Notes: a model not told the origin generated them from the letters alone. Counted from the stretch's first letter, positions 48,616 to 60,479 are shown. The stretch is DNA of 64,000 nt from Ischnura elegans (GCF_921293095.1 NC_060246.1:108356941-108420940); one strand, 5' to 3'. Numbers and translations: made by a program.

Positions 48616-49463
48616 CAGAATTCTTCCCGAATTGCAATAATACTACTTCCGAAGTTTTAATCGTGGCTGTAGTTAATTGCCGTAGTTTAAGAAATAAGAT
48701 TCACGAATTCCACCATTTAATTCATAGTACGAAGTGTTATGTCATTTTTGGATCAGAAAGTTGGCTAACAGATGATGATTCAGACAATGAGATCTTCCCA
48801 AAATCGTTCACTGTTTATCGGAATGATAGAATTAATCGAGTTGGGGGCGGAGTTTTTATAGCTGTAAAGAATTCAATCGACAGCCGAGCGATAATCGTAA
48901 CTGAGACCAGCGTTGAATCTGTGTGGTGTTTAATTAAATGTCCAAAATTCAAAACTATTTTATTATGTTCGTATTACAGATCACCGAACTCAGATATAAC
49001 GTCAATGTTGGATTTTCAAAATCAAATAAACAGCGTAGCATCCAAGTATCCTGAAAGAAACTTGATTGTGGGTGGAGATTTCAACGTACCTTCTATAGAT
49101 TGGGAGACTTATAGCTTCATTCCTGGTGGGAGGGATAAAGTGATCTGTGAGGCTTTACTACACACTTTTACATATAATTCATTGTTTCAAATAGCAACCG
49201 CACCAAACAGAGGAGAAAGTATTCTTGATTTATTAGCGACAAATATACCACATCAGGTAATAAACGTTGGCACTGTCGAAGGAATAAGTGACCATAGGGT
49301 AGTAACAGCAAAGTTTTCTCTAAATACCGCTGTAAATTTAAAAAAAGAGCGTAAAGTTTTCATTTTTAAAAGAGCTGATTTTGATGGGTTTAAGAGTCAT
49401 CTGAAAAATGCTTTCCCCGAGTTTCAAGAATCAGTGTTAAAGTTAAATGTAGAAGATACTTGA
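48616..49463 (+). pseudogene. LINE copy D endonuclease domain
   Basis: The APE-type endonuclease core is open from the insertion site to a TGA at 49461-49463. Motifs: NCRSLRNKI (Asn motif), IFGSESWLTDD (Glu), GGGVFIAVKNS, LLCSYYRSPNSD, IVGGDFNVPSIDWE (GDxN), ILDLLATNIP and GISDHRVVTAKFS (Asp-His). All catalytic motifs look intact. The TGA stands where copy C has TGG (Trp), so it is a derived nonsense change. Confidence 0.85.
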
Positions 49464-51411
49464 AAGCTTTTATTTCGCTCGTAACTTCGGGAATAAATAG
49501 CTACATCCCTAGTAAAATAGTAAGAGAAGGCAGCGAACCGAGATGGTACGACGCGGAGGTGAGAAAATCATTGAGGCAACAGAGCGTGTCAAGCAAAAAT
49601 GAAAAAAGTCAGCACGGATTTATCCGCTAATGAACGCGAGCTAATAATTAAAAAATATAGGATGACTAAAGCCGCCACGAAGGAAGCGTTCAGGAATGCA
49701 TTCACGAATTTTAAAAGAAAAACACTAGTACAGCAGTTACAGGATAACCCAAAAGCATTTAGGTCATATGTTAGGGAAGTTCAAGGTAAACGATCTACCG
49801 TATGTTCGCTGAGAAACAACAATGGAGATGTGTTGACAAGCAGTAACGATAAAGCCAATTTATTAAATTCCTACTTTAAGAGCGTGTTCACGGAGCCTTC
49901 CGAAAACTCACCCGAGACCGATGACAATCCCTGTATACATAAGATGCCAGCTATTGACATTAGTACGCTCGGAATAGAAAATATATTGAAATCGCTTAGT
50001 CCAAATAAATCACCTGGTCCAGACGAAATCCCTTCTCGCGTATATAAAGAACTAGCCTCAGAAATTGCCCATTACTTGCAGTTTATATTCAGTAAATCCA
50101 TCAAGCAACACGAAGTACCTAATGACTGGAAAATCGCTAATGTAACGCCAATATTTAAAAGTGGAGACAAGGAACAGCCATCTAATTACAGGCCGATATC
50201 TTTAACGTCCATCTCTTGCTAAGTCCTTGAACACATCGTAGTCAGCTCGGTTATGAAACGCCTGGACGCGCAAAACTTATTAATGGGAAATCAACATGGA
50301 TTCAGGAAAAGCAGATCGTGCGAAACTCAGTTAGCGCTTTTCGCCCACGATATTTTAGTCTCCGGGGAAGACAGCATTCCAGTAGACGCGATTTTTCTTG
50401 ATTTCAAAAAGGCATTTGATAAAGTACCCCACGGAAAGTTAAAAATAAAACTGAAATCTTATGGTCTAGACGAAGATGTCATTTCCTGGATTAGAGAATT
50501 TTTGAGCGACCGCGTCCAAAGAGTAGTATTAGACGGTGCAGTCTCCAATGAGGTTAGTCACTTCTGGCGTTCCTCAGGGTAGTGTCATTGGCCCACTCCT
50601 ATTCCTTCTTTATATAAACGACATTGGCGAAGTAGTGCAGAGTAAGTTACGATTATTTGCAGACGACGCTGTAGTTTACAGAGAAATCCGTTCCAGCAAA
50701 GATATAGATGAACTAACTAATGACCTTGTTGCTATCCAAGCTTGGTACGATGCTTGGCAGTTAGAATTAAATTTGGAACAATGCGTCGTAATGAATTTCT
50801 GGAAGAAGAATAACTCCCCACAGCGTAACTATGTCATTCGGGGCACGCAGTTAAAGGCAGTTGAATCTGTGAAATATCTAGGGGTTAGATTCAATAATGA
50901 TCTATCGTGGAATAAACATATACGAGAAATAACCGGTCAAGCTAATCGTAAAATGGGTTTTGTTAAAAGAATATTAGGAAAGTGCGACGACAAAGTGAGA
51001 GAAATTAGCTACTTTTCCCTCATTAGACCACATTTGGAATACGCTGCCAGTGTTTGGGACCCTCATGAAAAAGGCTTAATAACAGAGTTAGAACGCGTGC
51101 AAAGAAGAGCTGCCAGGTATGTGAAAGGTCGTTACGATAGTCTTGTTAGTGTAACCGACCTCTTAGATAAACTCGGATGGGAATCTCTGTCGGACCGTAG
51201 ATTGAAAAATAGACTAATCCTTTTAGATACATTCAAGAGCAGTGTCTTTTCTGACGAAGTTAACCATATCTTGCGGACGCCAACGTACTACGGAAGATCA
51301 GATCATATAAATAAAATAAGAGAGATAGATTGCAGAACAGACAGAATCCGAATGTCATTTTTTCCACGATCAATAAGAGATTATAACGGCAGCAATAGAA
51401 CTCGTAAATAG
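49464..51411 (+). pseudogene. LINE copy D linker and reverse transcriptase
   Basis: The linker frame (49599-50222) includes LSPNKSPGPDEIPSRVYKEL and NYRPISLTSISC, the N-terminal reverse-transcriptase motifs, and ends at a TAA where the reading should continue CKVLEHI. The frame at 50253-50582 has QHGFRKSRSCETQLALF and FLDFKKAFDKVPHGK. A 2-bp deletion near 50554 relative to copy B (GAGGTTAGTCACT for GAGGTTAGAGTCACT) shifts into the last frame (to 51411), which has TSGVPQGSVIGPLLF, FADDAVVYREI and the complete C-terminus. Three breaks in all. Confidence 0.85.
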
Positions 51412-51656
51412 ATTGCATGACTTGTAGTGTAGCCTACTAACCTATGTAAAACTTAATGCATGTTTCTGAATTGCTATTCTATATTCTATTTCTAACAGCA
51501 TATTGTAGTATAGTTTGATATTATACGGGACGTTTTTTGGACGGTGTGGTGTGCATGTGGGAGTCCAAATGCATGCTGCATGCTGGTGATTGATCACCCC
51601 CTGCCAAACACCCTAGAGGTGGCTCGCAGGGTATTATGTAGATGTAGATTTGTAAA

Positions 51657-51727
51657 TGGCTGGAGTCATAACACCCCCTGCCAAACATCTTATACGTCGC
51701 TTGCGGGGTAGTATGTAGATGTAGAAC
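51657..51727 (+). repeat. Extra LINE 3' tail after copy D
   Basis: A diverged tail (ACACCCCCTGCCAAACATC ... GTAGTATGTAGATGTAGAA) directly follows the tail of copy D, so two ends of the same family lie in tandem. Confidence 0.65.
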
Positions 51728-51994
51728 CCAAGACAATAAAACAAATACGAGACACTCAATTCCGCTAAGGAGGGGAAAATGCAACACAGCTTCTTTAGTG
51801 CTAACATTGCAAATCGTTGAAGAGTCAAATTCCGAAGCTCTGCGACGAATAGAGCGAATTCAACTTTCGTCAAAGTTCCAAAAAGGAGTTAATGCATTTT
51901 CCGTTAGTCTTGCCGTCACGGAAGTTCAAACGAATTCAAATACTTAGCAATATTGTAATTAAGGCGTCCTTTAAGGGAATTTTTAAGGTATATT

Positions 51995-52195
51995 GCCGGC
52001 CTCGGTGGCGGTTAAGTCCTCGACTGCCAAACCGAAGGTCGCGGGTTCGAGTCCCGCCTGGGTAGGTTTCCCCTACCCAGGGAATGGTTGTTTGTGATAG
52101 TCGTGGTTTCAAGTTATTTCCTCCCATGTAAAAGGCCTTAAATGAGCTCTTTTCGGGGCGACGTAAATAAATAATATAAAAATAAAAATAAGTAT
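51995..52195 (+). mobile_element. tRNA-derived SINE, plus strand
   Basis: The head is tRNA-like: an A-box region GGTGGCGGTTAAGTCCTCG and the Pol III B box GGTTCGAGTCC at 52044-52054. A tRNA-unrelated body follows (GGTAGGTTTCCCCTACCC, CATGTAAAAGGCC, CTTTTCGGGGCGACG) and then a TAAATAAATA/AAAATAA tail. It is better preserved than the copy at 39925-40109. No tRNA anticodon could be assigned. Confidence 0.8.
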
Positions 52196-52936
52196 GGGTA
52201 AAATCTTAACCGGAACTGAATTTTCATTTCGTTGGTTAACTACTTCAAACTATCCACTTCACATTATCTTGCTAGGACATAGAGAACGAAAAATGAATAG
52301 TAATTAATAGATACTAATAATGCAAATGAAGCCACATAAACTATTTTCCGAAACGTCGCGATCTATTTAGCTCCATAAATACAAATTTTGTGCGTATTAA
52401 AAAAAACAATACATTTGAATATAAATTCGTGACATACACAAATAAGATGGAGTTATACATATACACTTTCAGGACACAATAAAAAACTGAAAATCAAATG
52501 TTATTACATTCGAAAAAAGAACTCACCAATTGATAATTACAGCGTGACAATAATTACACAGGTCTGCAAATAAAAAATTGCATAGGTTTTATATACATTT
52601 CCTAATAGAATATGATGTCCTAAAACTGAAAAAAAGATTTAAACAATTTCATCACGTCAATTTTTACAATACTAAATTTTATATTTTTAGTTTGGGTAAA
52701 TTTATTATTTAGTTAATAATGTATTTTATTTTTTACGCCTCATTTTTTCTTTTCATTTTTTTCAGCGTTTTGCAGTTGGATTAATCATGTTCAAACAGGC
52801 TAAGTGTAATGTTTCAGAGGTAGTGTAATTTCTCCAAATAGTTTCTGTTATTATACTTGTGGTGAATATACATTAAAAAATTCAACAAAGAAATATGAGT
52901 GATTTTGTGAAGAAGGTTTATTTTGCTTACTTCAAA
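52196..52936. other. AT-rich spacer, no gene recognised
   Basis: Strongly AT-rich, with only short frames. The sequence just before 52937 may be the 5' flank of the broken protein family copy that follows. Confidence 0.5.
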
Positions 52937-54417
52937 TAATACTTGGTGATCAAGACAAAGCCTGGGCTCCTCATAAAGTGTGCATAAGATGTGACGAAGA
53001 TCTGCGCTCGTGGTTTAAGGGTAAGAAATCTGCATTTCATTCTGGCATTCCTATGATATGGCGTGAACAGAAAAATCACACAACAGACTGCTATTTCTGT
53101 TTACGTGAAAGGATTTAATACGAAAAATAAGACGAAAATATCTTACCCTAACCTTGATTCAGCTATTCGTCCAGTGTCCCATATCTCTGAAATACCAGTT
53201 CCGCACCCACCTCCTTATTTAGATGACATCCTGAGTGATGCTGAGGGCGCAGAAGCGTTTGCGCCCCAGAACGAATCTAGCTCAGATTTTTCAGTTGACA
53301 ACAGTCAACTTTTTTCTCAGATTGAGCTCAATGACCTATTCAGAGACTTGGGTCTTTCAAAAGATGCAGCCGCATTGTTAGAATCAAGGCTAAAAAAGAA
53401 ACATCTTTTATCACCTGGTATCTCATTTTCCTGGTACAGATATCGAGAGAGAGAATTTACTCAGTATTTCACTAAAGAGGGCAATTTGGTTTATTGCAAT
53501 GATGTTCGTGGGCTCACAAACTGTTTGAAATAGAATATGATTCATCAGAATGACGCTTATTCATTGATTCATTCAAAAATAGCCTCAAAGCAGTCTTGCA
53601 GCACAATGAAAATGTATTTGCATCTCTTCAATCGGACACTCAGTTCATATGGAAGAAAACTACAATGACTTAACTACGATTCTTGAGAAAGTCAAATATC
53701 AAGAACATCAATGGATGGTTTGTTGAGATTTAAAAATACTAACAATGTTGTTAGGCCAACAGTCAGGTTATACCAAATTCCCTTGTTTTCTATGTTTGTG
53801 GGATAGTAGAACCAAAGAGCTACACTGGACAACAACTGACTGGCCACCACGACACGGTTTAACTCCAGGCGAGAAAAACGTTATCAATTACTCTTTGGTT
53901 CCGCCAGAAAAGGTCACCACCTCTTCATATTCAATTGGGGCTGATTAAGCAGTTTGTAAAACCATTCCAAAAATATGGGGATTGTTTTAGATATATATGA
54001 ACCAAGTTCCCGAAATTGTCTGAATCAAAGTTAAAAGGAGTTTTCACTGGCCCCAACACAAGAAAACATTCGTCTGATCCCCTCTTTCCTCAATCTATTG
54101 AAAAAATCGAAAAAGAAGCATGGGATTCTTTCAAAAATGTAGTGCAGAAGTTTTTGGGCAATACTATAAGGGATCCCGATTATAAAACTATTGTACAGCG
54201 CATGCTGACAGCGTATAAAGCTGAAGGGTGCAAGATGAGCTTCACCAGGATATACGTGATATCGAGAGACGTTACCAAGGAAGATGGGATGTCAGTATGT
54301 TAGCGGACTACTGTTGGACGCTTACGCGAGAAACCAACGAAGGAAACCTAAAACGAGTTCGGAGAAGCATCAAAGAAAAGAAGAAAAGGTTTCACAGGTC
54401 GAAAGAGTTAACATAAA
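52937..54417 (+). pseudogene. Broken copy of a multi-copy arthropod protein family, function unknown
   Basis: I recognise the family from its conserved stretches but know no established function; it is often present in many copies, which suggests a mobile origin. In order: GDQDKAWAPHKVC, CIRCDEDLRSW and IPMIWREQKNHTTDCYFC (two Cys pairs, possibly zinc-binding); YPNLDSAIRPVSHI; FSWYRYREREFTQYFTKEG and LVYCNDVRGL; LLGQQSGYTKFPCFLCLWDS; LGLIKQFVKPFQKYG; KLKGVFTGPNTRKH; AWDSFKNVVQKFLGN; HQDIRDIERRYQGRWDVSML and ADYCWTLTRET. The parts lie in all three frames, so there are at least four frame breaks. Between GCKMS and LHQDI the segment I expect (about 25-30 residues, HFLHSHLDFFP-like) is missing. 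It may alternatively be an intron-free transposon ORF. Confidence 0.7.
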
Positions 54418-55933
54418 TTTGTGTATAAATTTAAATAAGAAAAATACTGATTGATGGGTTTTGATAAATATTATGCTGTTTGTTTTAAAAATAGCTTATT
54501 TTTCTCATTGTGTTTTTATTTTGCAAAAAAAACTATACGTGATAGACAGTTGAAGTTCTTTTGTTCTTGATGGATAATAATTGAAGTTCTTTTTGAAATC
54601 AGCGTACCATAAAAAATCTAATTCAGCAAAAATATATCATGCAGCTGAAAAAAATTTTTTTGCAGACCTTCGTTATTTGATTTCAAAATATAGATTAATT
54701 CCCCTTGAACAAATATTAAATAGCATGGTGACATTTTTACCGACGTATAGCGATTTAAATAAAAATAGAAGAGTAATGCAAGAGTGACGATACGAAGTAA
54801 GTACGTTATACTGATCCTATATAAACACAGCGAAAAGAAAATAAATGAAGGAAAAACTTTGGTTCATGGTACTATGGTGGGGGCCCCAAGTTTATATCAA
54901 TAAAAAAAACGCAACCAATCGCTGCACTGAACAAAAAGCTTACCGGAAGGGCCATCAGGCATTGGGAACATGGTCCCAATGGTTCAAGGTCCAACAAAAA
55001 ATAATTAATGGTGTAAATCTGTGTCCTTATAAGGATATTCATACGTAAAACTGACTGCAGTTAATGGCTACACTGATGCGAATTCCATTGTCTAATACAA
55101 TAAAATATGCAATTTTGACACTCGCACACTGCCAGTTTACACTGCCGAAATGGAAGAAGAACAGATAATTTTATTTCTTAATAAAAAGTACCGGAAGAAA
55201 ATAAACCGCATATATAAAGAGGTACAAAAGATAATTCAACGATTTCAACGCTGATCAAACGTATAATCAATATAAATAGCAACCAGATAAACAAGATCAA
55301 AATATCTGTTATTATAACGGTTTCTGTACCTGATGATGTCGCCTCTGCAACGAAACCGATCGTATTAATTAAATCGTGTGGAAAAGTACAATAACGTTTT
55401 ATTATTAATATAAATGGGGATTAAACTATCCCATTAATTATTTTTCGCCCACAAGATTTTTTACGCAGAATAAAGAATTATTACGAGCCAGCATTCCCGC
55501 AAATACGTTGAGAACCTTTTGAGCTATGCCGATGGTCAATGAACCATGCAGATTAACCCGTTTTCAAATTTTAATACAATATCATAAGCACTGGCCTATT
55601 TTCATGCATTACGGACATTAGATAGTTTTCCACTGTAGTTGATTTTACCTATCAAATCCAGCCTTTAGTCTCACAACTGGCTAAGCCCCCGCGGACCCTC
55701 TGAGATCAAGTCGGACACTTATACTCAGGAGGCCGATTTCCTTAGTCTCGTTCATTTTAGTCGACCAGCTGTTTGCGTCACTCTCTGTTAGTCCCCACAA
55801 TCGGACTGTTGTTCCCCTCGCCTTACTAGAAGTTTCTTTGGGTTGTCGAGTCCTCATTAAGGTATGTTCTTCTTTATTAATTAAGTTTCTCTTGTGGTTA
55901 AGAATAATCTTCATGACTCTTCTTGTTTGTCTA
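54418..55933. other. No gene recognised
   Basis: AT-rich DNA with frames under 70 codons and no domain. The last ~250 bp are more GC-rich (CTAAGCCCCCGCGGACCC near 55681) and may belong to another repeat. Confidence 0.5.
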
Positions 55934-56567
55934 ATAGGGTAGTTTCCTTCATCAAAGAAAACGAAAGGCATTGATTGCGATTCGTTACCCACCATTAGTG
56001 TTTTCAAAATACACAAATTATTTGATTTTAGAAATCCCAGTTCAGACGAATGGCAATGGTCAATTTTAACAGCATTTGAAAAAGGCCAGATTGACGCCCA
56101 TGCGATTCCACTCCACGTGACGTCACAGGGACCAAGTTTACATACGAATAGATAGGAGTTTTACATCGTCTGAGATTACCAATGCATGCATGAGGCACAG
56201 ATCTCAGGGAAACATGTCTTAATAATCACCTATTAAAACTGCCTAAGGTCGGAAAGATTTATTCGTTTAGTAAGGTATTAATAATCCTTATTTAAGCCAA
56301 TCGCTACCAGCTAGCAGGGTACTCTGCTACCTGCACCTCACAAGGCCACCTCACTTGGCGGCAGCGGGAACCAGAACGACGTCACACGGGGTTTTCCCAG
56401 CATTCATACTTAGCCGTCGCGTTTTCGCGCGCTTGAAAATTTTCACTTTTCATTTAATCGCGAAAGATAGATATCGTCATTTAAAAATCTAAAAGCGTGA
56501 AATAAGGACTCCAGGAGTAATAATCTTTCGATTTAGGCAATAAAAAATAATAGGAATCCACCCTATT
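55934..56567. mobile_element. MITE-like non-autonomous element, 634 bp
   Basis: Starts AATAGGGTAGTTTCC and ends with the reverse complement of AATAGGGTGGATTCC, short inverted ends matching at 13 of 15 positions. A second copy begins at 63890 with the same first base, which supports the left boundary. There is no coding capacity and no target-site duplication I can confirm, so the superfamily is open. Confidence 0.6.
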
Positions 56568-57199
56568 GTAGTTGAGTCTTACAACTGTCAACGGTCAATT
56601 CAAGAGGAGATTAATCTTCGCTAATTCTTCACGTAATTTTTTCCTCTATTCCGTGTAATAATCGCATTCCGTTAGGACGTACCACACGGTTTATAATTTA
56701 ACACAAGTATATAGTAGGGATTCCGAAAGTGCCTTGCTGCTAAGGTTTTCGTTGAAATTTCCGAGTTCGATGAAGAATTGACAAGCAGCGTGGTCTATTT
56801 CGGTTAAGTCAGTTCTTGACGTTGGCGAAGTAACGTAAAGTTTCTCTACCCTTCCTTTAAACGTCCCATCTTCTTTGCCATTTGTTGATAGTATCCTTAC
56901 TTCTTCATTTCTTCATATCCTCTTCGGCTGTAGTACACATGTCCTTGCACCATGTTGGCTGTTTTCTCTCCAATTTCTAAGTCGATCGTACACACCATGT
57001 GACTTACGGAAAATTCCGTCGGGCATTCCTTCCGCAACGCCACTATCAAAAATATCACTACATGAAAGCTAGATGTTTCCATAATTTTATGCTTGCATTA
57101 TCGACGATAATCGTGCTCGTTATTTTTATTTTCGTGCTCGCTTTTTCTTTACACATTGTAATGGGCAGAATAAATAATTCTTCGTAATTCCTCCATATT
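56568..57199. other. Unassigned; one minus-strand frame
   Basis: A 61-codon minus frame (56897-57082) reads LRKECPTEFSVSHMVCTIDL and HVYYSRRGYEEMKK. It looks coding-like but I cannot assign it. It could be the downstream end of the RTE-type element to its right or an unrelated remnant. Confidence 0.35.
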
Positions 57200-58253
57200 T
57201 ATTACTCACTGTTGACTAAAAATAAGTTATCTCTCCATATTTGTCTTCGTTTGTCGTTAATCCGACCACTTGCCTTTCGCCGAGTCTTGGTTGGACCGTT
57301 TTCACCAGACCTCTTCTCTCCCTTTTTTCTCGGGACTTCCACATCATTCGATTGGTCAACACATTTGGTTCTTCTGCATCATAAACATTGCGTTACGTAT
57401 ACAATATGAACAAAAAACGTCTCGTGTTTTTAATGAAACGTCCGATTTACCGAATAATTCCCTTCTTTAATTCCACTATTCCAAAAAATATCTCGAATTA
57501 TCACTTCCGTCATACACTGAAGTAAAGGAATGTCAAAAGAAATTGGGTTTAATATGGAATTTTCCTTCAATAAACGTCACGAACAGATTTAGAGAAAAGA
57601 GTGCTATTTAAGATTCATTTTCCCATTGAATGCGATAAATTTAACTCGTTAGGTTCCTTCTTCTGCAGCTCTAAACCTCCTTCGACGGTTGCCTTCTTCA
57701 TACCTAATATTATGACCGATCCACTTGGCCCTTTCTTCTTCGCACTGCCTTCAAAAGACTTATTTTTTCTCTCTCGTTCTTCAGAGCACATCCTCATTAT
57801 GAACGGGTCGATCAATCCTTACATACAGTCTCCATCATTCTTCTATAGAACTTCATTTCGTATACATCCACTTTCGACATCTTTCCAGGAGATTCACGTT
57901 CCCATGCTTCTTTTATTAACTTGAATTCACAGCGATATTCGGGTTGGATTATGCAGTGAAAAGCTCGTCTCCAATCCAACGGACGGAAATATTTTTTTCT
58001 TTCTTTACCAATCGTTTCTATGGTTTCCTGAGAAATGAGGGCCTTTTCAAATGTTTCTTCCTTTAATGTTTTATCTGCGCTACTCTACTGACTATTTCTT
58101 GCTTGCTTCGTCCGTCGCTGGTTATTCGGCTTCCAGTGAAAAAACGCTCACCTCTTTAAGCTTATGCTTTCCTAGATTAATGTTTGTTTTGAACTCTTCA
58201 CATTTGCTGCCTATTCATATCTAAATATTTATTTTTTTAATTTTCAGCTAATA

Positions 58254-58457
58254 TCACGACATTGTCCTTTCAATATTTGTCAAAGTCTTCTTCAAGTCAT
58301 TCTCTCTCACGACTATCACTGCTAAGTCGTCAGCAAATCGCAGCATATGCATTTTTTCTCCGTGAAAAATGGCACCCAAAGCCTTCTCCACATTAAAAAT
58401 TATGGGGGAAAGTGCACACTCTGCCTGACCCCTTTTCCTATTCTTGCTTCTGCACAT
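58254..58457 (-). pseudogene. RTE-type reverse-transcriptase core fragment
   Basis: 67 codons with ECALSPIIFNVEKALGAIF (the motif before the active site) and HMLRFADDLAVIVVRENDL with the catalytic Asp-Asp pair. The preceding and following RT motifs are lost to frame changes. Confidence 0.75.
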
Positions 58458-58954
58458 TTGGTCAATATTTGAACACAGCTAGTCGGTTTTCATACGAACT
58501 ACGAACAAACCTACGATCTTTGTAGAGCACTCCCATTTCTTTCACAACTGAACAGCAAGCATTGAGTTCCATTCCACGCTATCAAATTCCTTCTTCAAAT
58601 CGAAAAATGCTATGGAAGTCTGTTTATTTTTCTCCATTCTCTTCTCTATGAGCAGCCTAAGAGCCAAAACTGCTTCTCTTGGGCACTTACTTTATCTACA
58701 TCGGGATTGGTCCTCATCCAGGAATTCTTCTGCTCTTCGTTCTATTCTCCTGTAAATTATTCTTTTCGCAATCTTCGACGCACGTGTCGTCAGGCTTAAA
58801 GTCTTCGCACTTCCCTGCTCTCTTCTTTTGGGGTATGAGAATGATGTTCTTCTCGAAGTCACTAGGTAAATCTCTTGTTGAGTTCATATCGTAGATTAGT
58901 TTTGTATAGTTGCATTAAAAACTTTTCTCCTGCTATTTTGATAAGCTCTGCTGC

Positions 58955-59424
58955 TGGGAATCTCCGTCGTACCGTAGATTGAAAAATAGACTCAACCTTT
59001 TAGATAAATTCAAGAGCAGTGTCTTTTCTGACGAAGTTAACCATATCTTGCGGACGCCAACGTACTACGGAAGATCAGATCATATAAATAAAATAAGAGA
59101 GATAGATTGCAGAACAGACAGATTCCGAACGTCATTTTTTCCACGAGCAATAAGAGATTATAACGGCAGCAATAGAACTCGTAAATAGATTGCATGACTT
59201 GTAGTGTAGCCTACTAACCTATGTAAAACTTAATGCATGTTTCTGAATTTCTAATCTATATTCTATTTCTAACAGCATATAGTAGTATAGTTTGTTATTA
59301 TACGGGACGTTTTTTGGACGGTGTGGTGTGCATGTGGGAGTCCAAATGCATGCTGCATGCAGGTGATTGATCACCCCCTGCCAAACACCCTAGAGGTGGC
59401 TCGCAGGGTATTATGTAGATGTAT
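58955..59424 (+). mobile_element. CR1/L2-type LINE copy F, 5'-truncated, young
   Basis: A 3'-end fragment of the same family as copies B-E, starting inside the C-terminal coding region (GGAATCTCCGTCG) and ending with the full tail (ATTATGTAGATGTA). The remaining 69 codons (58979-59188) are open to the stop. Coding region and 3' UTR differ from copy D at only a few positions. It lies antisense within the older RTE remnant. Confidence 0.85.
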
Positions 59425-59586
59425 TCTTTGGGTCCATATTCCTTCGCATGCCCCTTATTCCAACCTTAAGATGTTAGCTGCCATGTAATCCATTTATACT
59501 TCACTTACCATTTCGTTAATTATTGACCTGAGTTTGCTTCCGTTGTGTAACTCCTCCGTGTATTATTTCCAGCTTTGTATTCATTT

Positions 59587-60143
59587 TCAATCATAACATT
59601 TCATTAGTTGCACAATGGTATCGCATATTGTGCTCCGTTCCCTGAAATCTCTCCTTACTATTCCATACGCCGCTACCACTTTCTCTCGTACGAGGTTATT
59701 TTGCACGTCCACCCTTCCACGGATGTCCTCGCTTTCTAGCATTTCTCTTTCCTTATCCTCATGTAGCAAGCCTCAGTTTTTGCATTCTCATGCTTTCTCC
59801 ATTCTTCTAGGTCTAGGACTTTATCCGTGGTACATGGCATTTTCTTTATCAATTTTTTCCTCCCAAGAACTCCCCTAGCAACCTTCTGAAACCCACATTT
59901 GATAATTTTCCAGCTATTCTCCGCTGATTTATATATTCGATCCAATCCTATCTTGCTCTCCACTGCTTGAAAGGCGAGTTGATTTTTCGGCTTTGCAGTT
60001 TCTCTAATTGCCATGACTTCTTCATTGATTTCCAATATTTCTTGAATTTCAGATGGCGTTTCATTATCACTTATGATCACAGTCGTTATCTTCCCCCGGA
60101 TAGCCTTCACAGTCCCTATCTGGATCCTAAACCTCTGCTTCAC
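59587..60143 (-). pseudogene. RTE-type linker region fragments
   Basis: Two overlapping minus frames (60143-59736 and 59769-59587), rich in charged residues (LDLEEWRKHENAKTEA, NNLVREKVVAAYG), sit between the endonuclease and the reverse-transcriptase remnant. They are assigned by position and composition rather than by a catalytic motif. Confidence 0.45.
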
Positions 60144-60447
60144 TAAAACATAGTCTAGTTGAAATCTTCATTGTCCACTGGCAGTTTCCATAATTTGTGT
60201 TCTGTGCTCCTCTTTCGCCTCTTTCATTGCGATTTCCTAATCCATATTTTCTGGTCATTCTTCCATCCTGACCTTCTTCGACGACAGCGTTCCAATCGCC
60301 TAAAACAAGAAGGTGTTCCTCACCCCTTAACTCTTTGATTACTTCCCTGATATCATTGTCTTCCACTTCTTCATCCTCGTAGACTGCCGTAGGCATGTAA
60401 ACCTGTACCACTACGGTATCTACCGGCTTAGTCTTCAACTTTACCAT
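60127..60447 (-). pseudogene. RTE-type endonuclease fragment
   Basis: 106 codons containing VVVQVYMPTAVYEDEEVED, LLVLGDWNAVVEEGQDGR (GDxN catalytic motif) and KYGLGNRNERGERG. This is the hallmark middle portion of the APE-type endonuclease in arthropod RTE-like proteins. The N-terminal Asn and Glu motifs and the terminal Asp-His motif are not readable. Confidence 0.7.
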
Positions 60448-60479
60448 AACAATCCTTTAATTGTACTGTAGGAAGCTTT

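Larger units (their letters stand above)
48616..51649 (+). mobile_element. CR1/L2-type LINE copy D, right part
   Basis: Resumes the LINE interrupted at 41762 in the same reading frame (SEF before, FPNCNN after the insertion). Endonuclease, linker, reverse transcriptase, 3' UTR and the complete tail (CACCCCCTGCCAAACACC ... GTATTATGTAGATGTAGAT) are all present. It is broken by a stop, a linker frame change and a small deletion in the reverse transcriptase. Confidence 0.85.
57200..60460 (-). mobile_element. Decayed RTE-type LINE, minus strand, split by a younger LINE
   Basis: Reading leftwards: endonuclease (60447-60127), linker (60143-59587), reverse transcriptase (near 58457-58254) and a decayed C-terminal part to about 57200 (DVEVPRKKG-like). 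The order and spacing fit a single RTE-type ORF with many breaks. A plus-strand CR1/L2 LINE fragment (58955-59424) is inserted between linker and reverse transcriptase. Confidence 0.6.

Noticed and set aside
52021-52070. Functional tRNA gene
   Set aside because: The B box is perfect, but no complete cloverleaf or acceptor pairing can be drawn, and a SINE body and tail follow.
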